DNA of 64,000 nt, from positions 35,181 to 99,180 of IMG/VR virus record IMGVR_UViG_3300048583_000034. One strand, written 5' to 3'. Made by a program: the position numbers and the translations under genes. This DNA comes from a virus. How positions within the stretch are numbered: position 1 is the first letter of the stretch; each line of letters starts with the position of its first letter. The notes under the pieces were generated by a model. That model ran no database searches and was not told the DNA's origin. It worked only from the letters and a program-made list of their open reading frames with translations. Below, in pieces: positions 47,557-56,174 of this stretch.

Positions 47557-47871
47557 TTAATGATCTTTCAAAAATGCTGCGAGTGAATCAATCTTAAACA
47601 TGCCCATCATCATAGCAGATGCGTGTTGTGAATACTTAAAAAAGTCCCCCGAATCAAATGATACACCTTCGGGATAGACAAACGCATAAGTGGTTGGAGA
47701 GAACTCATTAATAAAGTCAGGCTCATATTTACAGATATCCTTTTCCTTTATTTGTATCATCAGCTTTTCACAACTAGTTTTTTGTGATGGACCATTAGAT
47801 GTGAATATAAAACCGTGCCTATCAGAGTAGTTGGTCTTTAGTTCTTGTATTGATAAGTTTCGGTATGTCAT
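47557..47871 (-). CDS. Hypothetical protein, 104 aa
   Basis: Starts inside the upstream gene (50-nt overlap) and ends two bases before the next. SPTTYAFVYPEGVSFDSGDF. No family recognised. Confidence 0.6.
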   Translation of the reverse strand: MTYRNLSIQELKTNYSDRHGFIFTSNGPSQKTSCEKLMIQIKEKDICKYEPDFINEFSPTTYAFVYPEGVSFDSGDFFKYSQHASAMMMGMFKIDSLAAFLKDH

Positions 47872-48016
47872 AAGATGGGAGAGGTGGAATGCTATCGATA
47901 ATGATATAATCAGATTTTCTAAATGAATCAGGCTTAGGTTCAGGATGATGTAATAGAACTATCCTAATCCCATTATCCTTCATGGACTTGAAATACTTAT
48001 TAAATAAAGTCTTCAT
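47822..48016 (-). CDS. Hypothetical protein, 64 aa
   Basis: Overlaps the upstream acidic protein's stop by 4 nt. Alpha/beta-like (GIRIVLLHHPEPKPDSF). The long overlap with the next frame makes its 3' half less certain. Confidence 0.55.
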   Translation of the reverse strand: MKTLFNKYFKSMKDNGIRIVLLHHPEPKPDSFRKSDYIIIDSIPPLPSYDIPKLINTRTKDQLL

Positions 48017-48513
48017 CCTCTAATGAAATATGTATAACCTTCAACTTCAATATCAAAATAGTCTACCTTTGCTTCTTCAGCAGCAGCTTCCCAATCCATA
48101 CTCATGTTGTTCCATGGCCAAGAGTCCAAACCCTTCGGTTCCTCATAACAATCACCAATCAAATCTTTGATATAATCCGTAAAATATGATTCGAGAATTA
48201 ATGAGGTTCCATAAATCCAATCAGGTGCATGTTCCGCATCTCTATTAACTTCGACCAGAGTATCCAACTCATCCTTGTCGAAGGATTGATTGAATTGATC
48301 CAAAGCTTCTTGAGCTTCTTCGACTGCCATCACTAAAGGTTCATCTTCATTCTCTACAAAATCAAGATTATCCATTCGATGGGCCATAAGATCATCTTTA
48401 GCATCTTCCAAGGCAGATTCAAGAAGATCGAACTCATCTTGGAATTCTTCCAGTCTTGTTATGACATCACGCGAATCGATTATATCGTCGCCCCAATCAA
48501 AATTTGCACTCAT
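48013..48513 (-). CDS. Acidic phage protein, 166 aa
   Basis: Strongly acidic. NRDAEHAPDWIYGTSLILES followed by YFTDYI and WPWNNMSMDWEAAAEEAKVD is a pattern of an acidic protein family common in phages; some such DNA-mimic-like proteins resist restriction, but no function is established here. Class A start TAACAT, six bases. Confidence 0.75.
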   Translation of the reverse strand: MSANFDWGDDIIDSRDVITRLEEFQDEFDLLESALEDAKDDLMAHRMDNLDFVENEDEPLVMAVEEAQEALDQFNQSFDKDELDTLVEVNRDAEHAPDWIYGTSLILESYFTDYIKDLIGDCYEEPKGLDSWPWNNMSMDWEAAAEEAKVDYFDIEVEGYTYFIRG

Positions 48514-48514
48514 G

Positions 48515-48721
48515 TTAATATGTTATACTAGTGTTTAATTCTTCTCCAGAAATATGAACCAATCCCAATCGATAACCAGCTTCCCATTCTTTGTAATCAT
48601 CATAGATCATATCACCATAGATAACATGTTCATTCCAGAACGTTTGCCTATCTTGATCTTCATGATTCTTTGTAACTCTACCGAACTCGAACCCTTGGAG
48701 GGATAATGACTTAGTCTTCAT
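48515..48721 (-). CDS. Hypothetical protein, 68 aa
   Basis: Overlaps the upstream gene by 11 nt; its stop precedes the next class A promoter. No family recognised. Confidence 0.62.
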   Translation of the reverse strand: MKTKSLSLQGFEFGRVTKNHEDQDRQTFWNEHVIYGDMIYDDYKEWEAGYRLGLVHISGEELNTSITY

Positions 48722-48911
48722 TGTTTGCTATTTTTAGGGCTTGTCTATTACAATCCAGAACCTTTTCCAGAATGTCTATACATTCACACAATTCGTTTCG
48801 AGCTTCTGTTATAGTAAGCTCTGATATCAACTTAACACCTTTACCGGGAATATTAACTTGATATGTTTTCCAATCTTTCTTCATAAAATGGTGTCCGGGT
48901 ATACTCGTCAT
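48711..48911 (-). CDS. Hypothetical protein, 66 aa
   Basis: KTYQVNIPGKGVKLISELTI followed by TEARNELCECIDILEKVL looks like a small conserved phage domain. The ATG at 48884 is an alternative start. Confidence 0.6.
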   Translation of the reverse strand: MTSIPGHHFMKKDWKTYQVNIPGKGVKLISELTITEARNELCECIDILEKVLDCNRQALKIANNED

Positions 48912-48964
48912 TATTGAGGATTAAGATTTATCTATTCTTTCCTCGCAGACGCCGAACCTTTATG

Positions 48965-49066
48965 AGAGATTGGATGGAATCGAACCACCGACGTTGCAAC
49001 ATCCCTAACTACCATCTTCCACATAATTGAGTTGCAACTCGCATATGTATGCATTAGGACAATCCC
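48965..49066 (-). tRNA. tRNA-like element with expanded body
   Basis: Acceptor GGGATTG/CAATCTC and T arm GGTGG/CCATC around TTCGATT are tRNA-like. Between them lie about 65 nt with GCATA/TATGC and GAGTT/AACTC hairpins, a CCTAA/TTAGG helix, and two copies of the palindrome GTTGCAAC that can pair with each other. No normal D and anticodon arms can be drawn. Confidence 0.45.
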
Positions 49067-49234
49067 TTTATTTTAAATAGGTAGGTCGCCACTCCTACTT
49101 CCCTTTCTCTTGATCTTTGGGGATTACTACTGGACTAATATCAAGTGTCTTCACCACTACATAAGTATGTCTCCGCTCGCATGAGGAATACGTCCTCGCC
49201 TAAACTTAGCTTCCACACTGCTATTTAAAATAAA
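49067..49234 (-). ncRNA. Structured RNA between tRNA-like elements
   Basis: Ends pair perfectly over 14 bp (TTTATTTTAAATAG with its complement at 49221-49234). Inside are hairpins GAGGA/TCCTC and GTAGG/CCTAC and no supported ORF. The AT-rich terminal motif resembles the AT-rich end of the insert in the CAT tRNA at 37.95 kb. Confidence 0.45.
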
Positions 49235-49244
49235 TCTATAATGA

Positions 49245-49388
49245 TTAAGTGAGCAGGAATTGAACCTACAACGAACGATACATAATCGTTTTCAGGAATA
49301 ACATATCACCAGTGCCGACCCCAATGTATATTACCTTTATCCCGTCCTGTATTGATATACAACCACTCTCCAATAATGGTATCACTTA
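49245..49388 (-). tRNA. tRNA-like element with about 70-nt insertion after the D arm
   Basis: Perfect acceptor TAAGTGA/TCACTTA, D arm CCA/TGG around a GG-containing loop, anticodon stem AACGA/TCGTT around TTATGTA (ATG), T stem GTAGG/CCTGC. About 70 nt separate D and anticodon arms and fold as CAGGA/TCCTG enclosing TAATATA/TATGTTA. This could be an unusual intron or a tRNA-derived RNA. Confidence 0.45.
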
Positions 49389-49391
49389 AAG

Positions 49392-49465
49392 AAGCATGTG
49401 TTGGAGTCGAATCCAACATCTCACGGATACTATCCGCCCGTCTTAAGAATTTAAACGAACACGCT
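49392..49465 (-). tRNA. Unusual tRNA, AGT anticodon
   Basis: Acceptor AGCGTGT/ACATGCT, anticodon stem GCGG/CCGT around ATAGTAT, T stem GTTGG/CCAAC with an 8-nt loop. The D loop lacks GG. It may be a degenerate tRNA-Thr. Confidence 0.45.
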
Positions 49466-49483
49466 TTGAACTGAATTGTTTCT

Positions 49484-49489
49484 ATTATA
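49484..49489 (-). promoter_or_regulatory. TATAAT box before the tRNA-like array
   Basis: GGGTATAAT stands about 19 nt before the first tRNA-like element, without class A upstream sequence. It resembles an extended -10 promoter for host polymerase. Confidence 0.45.
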
Positions 49490-49578
49490 CCCGCGACAGA
49501 AACAAGGAGAATTACGCATTGTATAGCCAGCGGTTCTTGTTATGATTTCCCCCATGTGTTTTACCACATAATCCAAAG

Positions 49579-49923
49579 TTATCCCTCGCTAGGGATATTG
49601 AGTGGATCGAATCCAAGATGACCCTTGAGAGCAATCTTATCATAATCCAGATCTCGGAAATACTTGATAGCACGCTTTTCAAGACGCTCGAAAGCATCAA
49701 GCACAGCCTTCTCACGCTCAGGCACACCCGGAAGTTGATATTGTGGAGCAGTAGCACGACCGATAGCGATCTTAGTGCCGAGCTTCTTATCCCAACGATC
49801 TAGGCGAGTGTTGCATAGGGAGAATCCGTAATCAACAGTATCACCGTTTTTAATCGCTACTGCGATACCACGGGGCTGTTTGGTTTTTTCGTCTCTGATA
49901 TATGTTTTAATGATAGTTTGCAT
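49579..49923 (-). CDS. Hypothetical protein, 114 aa
   Basis: The ATG at 49923 is six bases after TATATT of a class A promoter. KQPRGIAVAIKNGDTVDYGF, then a basic helical end. It resembles small phage proteins of unknown role. Confidence 0.72.
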   Translation of the reverse strand: MQTIIKTYIRDEKTKQPRGIAVAIKNGDTVDYGFSLCNTRLDRWDKKLGTKIAIGRATAPQYQLPGVPEREKAVLDAFERLEKRAIKYFRDLDYDKIALKGHLGFDPLNIPSEG

Positions 49924-49951
49924 ATTGCTAATATATTCTAGTGTTTTATTG

Positions 49952-50335
49952 TTAAAGTGTGCCGTCGTGGAGTCTACCACCATTTACAGTCATTTCAAAT
50001 CCATGTCCATAATATCCATTGTGGACATTGAACAGATGAAGATATTTCACTCCACCATTTGATTCATTCACAAGCTTGAAGATTGCCATTGCGCCATCGT
50101 AGCAACCCGCATTGGATTCTTGGAAGAATTCGGTGTCAAATCTATATCCTTCCAAATCTTCAGCAGCTTTATCATAGCCATCGTTGCTCTTATCGGTATC
50201 ATAATGAATTTCATTATTGATGAACCAGTCAGCATGTTCACAGCACGATTGTCCCATATCGTATCCAACTAAGACATTATTTTCATCAACAAAGTTTACT
50301 TTGCTGGACCAACCTTCTCCTTGAAATACTTTCAT
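49952..50335 (-). CDS. Conserved phage protein, 127 aa
   Basis: LVGYDMGQSCCEHADWFI is a distinctive Cys/His motif found in phage proteins of unknown function; HNGYYGHGFEM follows near the end. Class A start TATAAT, six bases, an ideal match. Confidence 0.75.
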   Translation of the reverse strand: MKVFQGEGWSSKVNFVDENNVLVGYDMGQSCCEHADWFINNEIHYDTDKSNDGYDKAAEDLEGYRFDTEFFQESNAGCYDGAMAIFKLVNESNGGVKYLHLFNVHNGYYGHGFEMTVNGGRLHDGTL

Positions 50336-50357
50336 AATGTGATTATAGTCTAGTGTT

Positions 50358-50720
50358 TTATTGTTCTGCTTTTCCTTTTAGTTCCACCTGAAATGAGGAA
50401 CCCATGTTCCCACCCCATATATTACGTGGTTGAATCTCGACAATATCTACTTCTTTACCGATAAATCTCATATTGGTCTCGATCAAACTTTTAATATTTG
50501 GATCTTTTGCTTGAACAATTATTTGTTCATTTACGATTGTCGCAGTGGCAGGATGTTTAACATAAGTCCACTTACCTGCGGGTGCAATACTGCAAAAGAT
50601 TAATACTCCAATAGTCATAATTATACCAATTATCACACCAAATTCGTTATCAATAGCCACGCCAATAATAGAGATTGCTATACCAATTATTACCAAGATG
50701 AAAAATAGAAAAGGGTCCAT
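50358..50720 (-). CDS. Membrane protein, 120 aa
   Basis: Two N-terminal transmembrane helices and a soluble domain of about 70 residues. It follows a hairpin after rIIB. Confidence 0.68.
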   Translation of the reverse strand: MDPFLFFILVIIGIAISIIGVAIDNEFGVIIGIIMTIGVLIFCSIAPAGKWTYVKHPATATIVNEQIIVQAKDPNIKSLIETNMRFIGKEVDIVEIQPRNIWGGNMGSSFQVELKGKAEQ

Positions 50721-50736
50721 ATTATTTTGAGTTGTA

Positions 50737-50762
50737 AGCAGGGTGGTATTTCACACCCTGCT
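50737..50762 (-). terminator. Hairpin after rIIB-like gene
   Basis: 9-bp stem AGCAGGGTG/CACCCTGCT with an 8-nt loop. The T run is weak, so it may only attenuate. Confidence 0.6.
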
Positions 50763-50771
50763 CCATTTGAA

Positions 50772-51791
50772 TTACAGCAATACTACAAGAGTTCCATCAA
50801 CTTGTGTCCAACTAGCTTCCAGAGATTGGAGAGCATCCAAGACTTCTTCTTTGCTCACCCAATTAGGTGTGAAAGAGTTTTGGATTTGTCGAACAGTGAT
50901 TTCATCTACACCAGCATTGCGCTTGTTTTGCATATATCTTGCAACCTTGGCGATAACATCCTTGCGGGAAGTATCAGCAGCACCATCATCAACCTTAGTC
51001 AAAGGTGCAAGGTTTTCATCGACAACAGAGAAGACGATTTCTTCAACGAAGTCAGAAACAACCTCATACTTAGTCACGCGGCACTTTTGACAATTGCAGT
51101 CATTAGGCACAGATACAACATCCTTTGGATTGACTTTGACGATGATAAGCTTTGGAGCAAATCCGCGAGCATAATCAAGAGATCCACAATGGAGACCAGA
51201 TGAACAATGAATATTACGATCATCGTTGACATCACGACGACGAACTTCGATAACTTCACCAATACCATTATAGATGCGTCCAGTATCGTCTACCTTGCCT
51301 TGGAGCACCTTTGTCTCAGTGTTACCAGTAGAAGAGTAGTAATCGGTTCTGACACCCTTGTAAGCAAGGAAACAACCATCTTCAGTAATAGCAAGTTCCT
51401 TATAATCCAAGAAATCTGTAAGTTCCTTAACGGATTGTGCAGATGGATTCTGTGAAAGGTTTTCCCAGAACTTGACAAAGTGATCAAGTGGAAGATCTTC
51501 AGCAACGATAGAGAGGATCTTATCTTGGAAAGCCTTTGGAAGTTGTTCACCATCATACCAGACACTTTCAACACCATCTTCCACAATGAAGTCAAACCCT
51601 TCGGATTGATTAATAATGGCAGCAGCATTGATCTTAGGATTAAGAATCTTATTGACAGCATCCTCTTGCTCATCAGCAGGAAGCTTGAAGACTTGAATAA
51701 TTTTCGCGTAATCCTTATCGGTCTTTTCGATACGGATATTCTTTCCTCCAATGAAGAGAAGAATCGCTTTCGTATTAATTGCGTATTTCAT
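50772..51791 (-). CDS. rIIB: rIIB-like protein
   Basis: A 339-residue protein. FVKFWENLSQNPSAQSVKEL, TDFLDYKELAITEDGCFLAY, CSSGLHCGSLDYARGF and VKVNPKDVVSVPND follow the T4 rIIB pattern, including the C-x-C-x2-C segment. T4 rIIB is a membrane-associated protein needed for growth on lambda lysogens. The rIIA-like gene lies 7 kb upstream rather than adjacent. Class A promoter with eight bases to the ATG. Confidence 0.8.
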   Translation of the reverse strand: MKYAINTKAILLFIGGKNIRIEKTDKDYAKIIQVFKLPADEQEDAVNKILNPKINAAAIINQSEGFDFIVEDGVESVWYDGEQLPKAFQDKILSIVAEDLPLDHFVKFWENLSQNPSAQSVKELTDFLDYKELAITEDGCFLAYKGVRTDYYSSTGNTETKVLQGKVDDTGRIYNGIGEVIEVRRRDVNDDRNIHCSSGLHCGSLDYARGFAPKLIIVKVNPKDVVSVPNDCNCQKCRVTKYEVVSDFVEEIVFSVVDENLAPLTKVDDGAADTSRKDVIAKVARYMQNKRNAGVDEITVRQIQNSFTPNWVSKEEVLDALQSLEASWTQVDGTLVVLL

Positions 51792-51823
51792 GTTCGTATA
51801 GTTTACTCTAGTGTTTTATAAAG

Positions 51824-52150
51824 TCAAGGGGCAATTCCAGTATCCCAAGAGTATTCTCCATCTTGTTCATACTCTTCAACGAAATTTTCGTATTCTTTAG
51901 ATGGGGTGTCCAGAGAGATTCGATATTCTTCAAATTTTGCATCCTCACCGTCCCACCTAGCTTCTTTAATGATGACTGGGGTTCCTTTGATGATCCTCAT
52001 AACTTGATCCATCACCCAATCTTTATGATGTGATCCATCAATTTGACCATATGATGCGATCCAATATTCTATCCAATCAAGAGCAGTGTAATCCTTAAAG
52101 AATGAAGTCTTGGTAATATCGACATCAAATTCTCCTATATAACCTTTCAT
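51824..52150 (-). CDS. Hypothetical protein, 108 aa
   Basis: Third gene of the 52549 unit, 4-nt overlap with its neighbour. YWIASYGQIDGSHHKDWVMD matches a type common in phages, function unknown. Confidence 0.68.
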   Translation of the reverse strand: MKGYIGEFDVDITKTSFFKDYTALDWIEYWIASYGQIDGSHHKDWVMDQVMRIIKGTPVIIKEARWDGEDAKFEEYRISLDTPSKEYENFVEEYEQDGEYSWDTGIAP

Positions 52151-52389
52151 GATTTGGCAGCATTGGATTTGATACCAGCCATAGTCCTACGATATTTACC
52201 GAGGATATCATAGAGTGGATTCTGGTGTTGTGACAGGAATACAGCTACATCAGTAGCAGTAAGATTACCACCCTTACCGGATGATTGGAGGAATCCACGA
52301 ATATTCAGCATGAGTTCATGGTTTTCCGCTTGAATGCGATCATCAAATAGACGACCATCCTTTGTTTTGAATGATTTTACTTGTTGCAT
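52147..52389 (-). CDS. Hypothetical protein, 80 aa
   Basis: MQQVKSFKTKDGRLFDDRIQ opens a small phage protein; helical. It starts one base after the upstream stop. Confidence 0.65.
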   Translation of the reverse strand: MQQVKSFKTKDGRLFDDRIQAENHELMLNIRGFLQSSGKGGNLTATDVAVFLSQHQNPLYDILGKYRRTMAGIKSNAAKS

Positions 52390-52390
52390 A

Positions 52391-52549
52391 TTAATCAATA
52401 ATTGTCATGTTTTGTTCTACGAACTCTTTGGTATTGGCATAGAGTTCACCCTTTGGTCCGATGGAAATATAGTCGGGATATGTAACGTTCTTGCGAGCAC
52501 TAATAGTCTTCCATTCCTTTGGAATGTCTTTGACTTCTTTGACTTTCAT
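52391..52549 (-). CDS. Hypothetical protein, 52 aa
   Basis: Class A start TAAGCT, six bases, ATG; first gene of a three-gene unit. Basic N-terminus. No family recognised. Confidence 0.65.
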   Translation of the reverse strand: MKVKEVKDIPKEWKTISARKNVTYPDYISIGPKGELYANTKEFVEQNMTIID

Positions 52550-52571
52550 GTAAATAGCTTACGCTAGTGTT

Positions 52572-53060
52572 TTACCAATCGTATTCAAACCCGGAAGTCT
52601 TTGTCCTAATCACATACTCAGTTAGAGTATCGACTAGTTCATTGAAGGAAAATTTATATGTCTCTCCATCAAACTTAAACAATTCAAGAATAGGAGAATT
52701 CAATTCTTCTTCGGTGAAATCTTCGAATTCTCTTTCCATTTCTGGGTCAAATTCCATACCAACCTCATCCATGAATCCTTCAATGAAGGAAGAGAATGTG
52801 ATATTTTGATGCCTCTCAGCATAGTCCAAATAAAAATAAAATGGACGAACATGTGGAAGATTCTCATCAGGAACCTTACCTTTTAGAGTTTTCTCTGCTA
52901 AAGCTTTGAATGGGTAAGCAATAAAACTATCCACTGGATAGATATCATCAATCATCTCAAATTTGTTATATGGATCGATTGATGGATCTTTAAGGATCTT
53001 CTCAGCTTCTTCATATTGTAAAGCTTTCAGAGCTTCTAGTTTTGATTTATATTCACTCAT
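52572..53060 (-). CDS. Acidic helical protein, 162 aa
   Basis: Class A start TAATAT, six bases. Many Glu, Asp and Phe. No family recognised. Confidence 0.7.
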   Translation of the reverse strand: MSEYKSKLEALKALQYEEAEKILKDPSIDPYNKFEMIDDIYPVDSFIAYPFKALAEKTLKGKVPDENLPHVRPFYFYLDYAERHQNITFSSFIEGFMDEVGMEFDPEMEREFEDFTEEELNSPILELFKFDGETYKFSFNELVDTLTEYVIRTKTSGFEYDW

Positions 53061-53151
53061 ATAAGTATATTAGTCTAGTGTTTAATGAAGGATAGGTGGC
53101 AGTATTTCATACCACCCATCCGGGCCTACCGCTAGAGGTAGAGTCTCCACC

Positions 53152-53251
53152 ACTTCTAATTATGTGGAATTTACTGTCGATCTTAATGGGTATTTCAAGG
53201 TTTCAGAATTCTTCCACCTACTATAAACCCTTTTTCAATATAATTAGAAGT
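53152..53251 (-). ncRNA. Structured 3' region after the NAMPT-like gene
   Basis: A 12-bp perfect inverted repeat (ACTTCTAATTAT with ATAATTAGAAGT) spans 100 nt and begins inside the gene's last codons. Smaller hairpins CTACC/GGTAG and GGTGG/CCACC follow to 53090. It may stabilise the mRNA or end transcription. Confidence 0.45.
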
Positions 53252-54827
53252 TCTTTGCGACTTTATCGCGAATCTCTTGAAGAGTCCAGTCCTTTTTCAG
53301 AACTCCATTAGCAAAGACTTGCACGAATGCACAATTCTTAACTTCATCCCAAGTAGCTTGATCCTTCATAGTGAAGATGCCATCAGCATCTTCATACACA
53401 GCAATCAAACCCTTAGCACTCTTCTTCAAACCATCATCGGTCTTAGGATCTTTGAAGATCTCAATACCTTTACGTTCGCCATCAACAAGAACTTCACCAT
53501 ATGTCGATTTGACAGCGAATCCATGAGTATCACGGGTGATGATAGCATCTTTATCGATAGCACCTTGATAAGTAAAGCTTCCGATACCATAGACAAGGTT
53601 TGTCGATGCGAATCCTTTAGCTTCCAAACGTTCACAAATTTGTGTGGCACGTTCCAAGGTAATACTATCACCATAAATTGCACCGATATGGCTATCGAGT
53701 TGTTTATAACCCTTACTGGTAGTAGTTCCACCAAAGATTTCCCAGAGACATACGATCATGCCCTTGACTTCATCTTCAGTAAGTTGTTTACCAGTAGATT
53801 TATCATAGAGATTACCGTCTCGAAGTCTACCAACTTCATCTGGCATATAACCAGTAACAATCTTCACTGGATCTCCACTATCAGGACGAATGACAACCTT
53901 GCCATCACGGGCCATGATAACATCTTTCAATGATGTAAGAATACCACCGCTAGGTGTAATCACATGCCAAAAATCATAAGTGTCGCTAACTAGACTAACA
54001 ATTCCACCGGGATAAACTTCAGTGATCATCCTCAAGAAATATGCAAAGTCATCAGCTTTACCATTTTCATCATAAGTAGATCCCATACAAGCGACCGAGT
54101 GTTCCGATGCTGCCACACTACCACCAACAAGTTCCTTATCGGAATCTGCATTATAGTATTGTTCCAAGAAATCAATAGCAGGAACAGTATCAGTTCCAGC
54201 AAAACTCAGCAAGTGAGCAGCACCACTCATAACAGCAGCTTCATAACCAAAGTGTCCACGGAAACTGAAGTCATGACCTTGCCATGGCACAAACTCAATC
54301 ATTTCAGGATTGGTCTTATTAGCCCACTCATTAAGAATCTTGCGATACATAAGAGCAGTGGTGGCACTTGTGCAAGTTCCCCAAGTCGATGCCGAGATAA
54401 TAGTTTCAATAGCATTGGTCAACCAGAAGAAACGATCATCAGTATTCCACATTACAAACATCGGAACACGAAGATCTACATTAGAACCTTCAGGCAATGC
54501 CCAAATTTCAAGTGGAAGATGTCCGAGAGCATGAAGATCACGAATATGTTGATCACCAATAGCATTAGGTCCAAGATAGTTATTGAGACGGCGTGTATAA
54601 CGCTTAACAACAACTTCGATGTCTTGAGAGAAGAAATCTCTATCCCAATCACCCATAAGGTGTTTCTTGATAAAGGCTTGAAGTCCAAACTTGATAACTT
54701 TCTTCAGACCTTTAACACGACTGCCACGGGCAGTCAAATTACTAAAGACCAAGAGACAGTTACTTGGATATTGGCGGCGATGGTCACATTTGTAACCATC
54801 ATAGGTTAGTTCAGGATTAATTGTCAT
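53244..54827 (-). CDS. Nicotinamide phosphoribosyltransferase-like enzyme (NAMPT/NadV or Namat)
   Basis: A 527-residue protein with the NAMPT order: YDGYKCDHRRQYP, GHDFSFRG, SEHSVACMG, VIRPDSGDP, IYGDSITLERATQICERL and RDTHGFAVKS. NAMPT makes NMN from nicotinamide and PRPP. In the NARP1 pathway a related enzyme joins nicotinamide to ADP-ribose pyrophosphate to give NAD+ directly. The PRPP-synthetase-like gene 3 kb away fits either. The promoter carries an extra TAGAC between the class A box and TATAAT. Confidence 0.88.
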   Translation of the reverse strand: MTINPELTYDGYKCDHRRQYPSNCLLVFSNLTARGSRVKGLKKVIKFGLQAFIKKHLMGDWDRDFFSQDIEVVVKRYTRRLNNYLGPNAIGDQHIRDLHALGHLPLEIWALPEGSNVDLRVPMFVMWNTDDRFFWLTNAIETIISASTWGTCTSATTALMYRKILNEWANKTNPEMIEFVPWQGHDFSFRGHFGYEAAVMSGAAHLLSFAGTDTVPAIDFLEQYYNADSDKELVGGSVAASEHSVACMGSTYDENGKADDFAYFLRMITEVYPGGIVSLVSDTYDFWHVITPSGGILTSLKDVIMARDGKVVIRPDSGDPVKIVTGYMPDEVGRLRDGNLYDKSTGKQLTEDEVKGMIVCLWEIFGGTTTSKGYKQLDSHIGAIYGDSITLERATQICERLEAKGFASTNLVYGIGSFTYQGAIDKDAIITRDTHGFAVKSTYGEVLVDGERKGIEIFKDPKTDDGLKKSAKGLIAVYEDADGIFTMKDQATWDEVKNCAFVQVFANGVLKKDWTLQEIRDKVAKNF

Positions 54828-54854
54828 ATATAAATTATAGTCTAGTCTAGTGTT

Positions 54855-55193
54855 TTATTCACTCGCTTTAGACACATCACTATGGAATAGTGGAGCACCC
54901 GTCAATTCAGAAAGATTACAGTATGGCCTAGAGGTTCCTCTAAATTTAACTGGCATGAAAGCACCCCAGAAATTATGTGGATAAAATGCAAGAGGAGCAT
55001 TAGCTAGGGCAACCACTGCAACACCATCAGTAGTGTCTGCATCATGTTTGATGATGTCATCATCGGAAAAATACGCCCACAATCCTTCACCCTCTTCACC
55101 ATCCCAATCGATATTGATCTTTCGAAGATTTTCGTCTTTCAATTCAAATTCTTGAAAGCTCACACCATCACCTGATTTTAATTCAATTTTCAT
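54855..55193 (-). CDS. Hypothetical protein, 112 aa
   Basis: Begins one base after the upstream stop. FYPHNFWGAFMPVKFRGTSR and beta-rich composition. No family recognised. Confidence 0.65.
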   Translation of the reverse strand: MKIELKSGDGVSFQEFELKDENLRKINIDWDGEEGEGLWAYFSDDDIIKHDADTTDGVAVVALANAPLAFYPHNFWGAFMPVKFRGTSRPYCNLSELTGAPLFHSDVSKASE

Positions 55194-55194
55194 A

Positions 55195-55626
55195 TTACAG
55201 TTTAAAGGACCAAACCTTATTCTTAGGGTGAACAAATGTGTTGAGGACACATTCCGCAATTTTTTTATGACTCATACCGTTAGAAGTCCCGAAAGAATAG
55301 GTAGTCGAATCATTCAATTCAACAGCAGATTCGGTAGATGATCCACCATCAGAAGGAATGCATAGATCTGGAGTATTGGTCGCCCATCCAAAGAAGCGAG
55401 CCACATCCATATCTGGTGTGCCATCTACAAATTCATCACCTCTAAGTGCATCCACTCCACACTTAATAGCTACATCTTGTGCTACTGCGAGACAACAACG
55501 ACCACCATTATCATACATATCACCAGTGGCTTTTTTCTTATTCTTCATAAGAGCATCGGCCCATAATTGGTTACGATACTTGATTTGTTGTGGGGTAGGA
55601 TTGAGTAAATTCTTTACTGGTTTCAT
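55195..55626 (-). CDS. Conserved phage protein, 143 aa
   Basis: LWADALMKNKKKATGD, then GGRCCLAVAQDVAI, is a pattern of small phage proteins with unknown function. Class A start TACAAT, six bases. Confidence 0.72.
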   Translation of the reverse strand: MKPVKNLLNPTPQQIKYRNQLWADALMKNKKKATGDMYDNGGRCCLAVAQDVAIKCGVDALRGDEFVDGTPDMDVARFFGWATNTPDLCIPSDGGSSTESAVELNDSTTYSFGTSNGMSHKKIAECVLNTFVHPKNKVWSFKL

Positions 55627-55647
55627 ATTTTTATTGTATTCTAGTGT

Positions 55648-55863
55648 TTAATGATTCATTTCGTTGGCGATGGCATCACCATCGACTATTTTAAGAGTGG
55701 CAGAGCATTCCTCACATCCAAGATAAAAGATGGGACCAATTTCGTTCATTTTAAGTCTACCATCTTGAACTCCACCATAGTTCCTAACATCCGCATGCCA
55801 AGTCAATTGGGTAGATCCACAATCTTTACATGATTCGGGGACTTTTAAAAATTTGAATTTCAT
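55648..55863 (-). CDS. Zinc-ribbon protein, 71 aa
   Basis: CKDCGSTQLTWHADVR and CEECSATL form a two-knuckle zinc ribbon. Last gene of the seven-gene unit starting with the PRPP-synthetase-like gene; overlaps its neighbour by 4 nt. Confidence 0.72.
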   Translation of the reverse strand: MKFKFLKVPESCKDCGSTQLTWHADVRNYGGVQDGRLKMNEIGPIFYLGCEECSATLKIVDGDAIANEMNH

Positions 55864-56174
55864 AATGCTATTCCTAAACTTAAAACTAACGTGTCATCTA
55901 TAATGTTTGCGCTATGCTCAACGATATCAGGTCTGAACAAATGAAAGCTTCCCATATACTGGGTATCACCATAGATACCCTTAAAGAAGTTCCACTTACC
56001 ATATAGAGTCAGATTGAAACGATAATGTTTTTTACCTTCTACCAGATCAAGATGTGGTTCGATTTCAGAACCTTTACCTAATTTCAACAGGTAACAATCA
56101 GTATTGAACTTGCTCCATATCTTCAATTTCTTCAAAGACATGGTCGCATCTTGTCTACCTGTTTCCCATTTCAT
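55860..56174 (-). CDS. Small 2OG-Fe(II) oxygenase-like protein
   Basis: A 104-residue protein. IEPHLDLVEGKKHYRFNLTL supplies HxD, and FHLFRPDIVEHS the distal His, as in phage 2OG-Fe(II) dioxygenases; the expected distal Arg is not evident. Substrate unknown; some phage members act on DNA bases or proteins. Confidence 0.62.
   Translation of the reverse strand: MKWETGRQDATMSLKKLKIWSKFNTDCYLLKLGKGSEIEPHLDLVEGKKHYRFNLTLYGKWNFFKGIYGDTQYMGSFHLFRPDIVEHSANIIDDTLVLSLGIAL

Noticed and set aside
48965-49388. tmRNA or circularly permuted tmRNA
   Set aside because: No tag reading frame or tmRNA end sequence is recognisable, and the elements are too short.
49512-49757. 81-aa minus-strand ORF
   Set aside because: It overlaps the 114-aa gene at 49579 in another frame; only the latter has the exact class A start spacing and protein-like composition.
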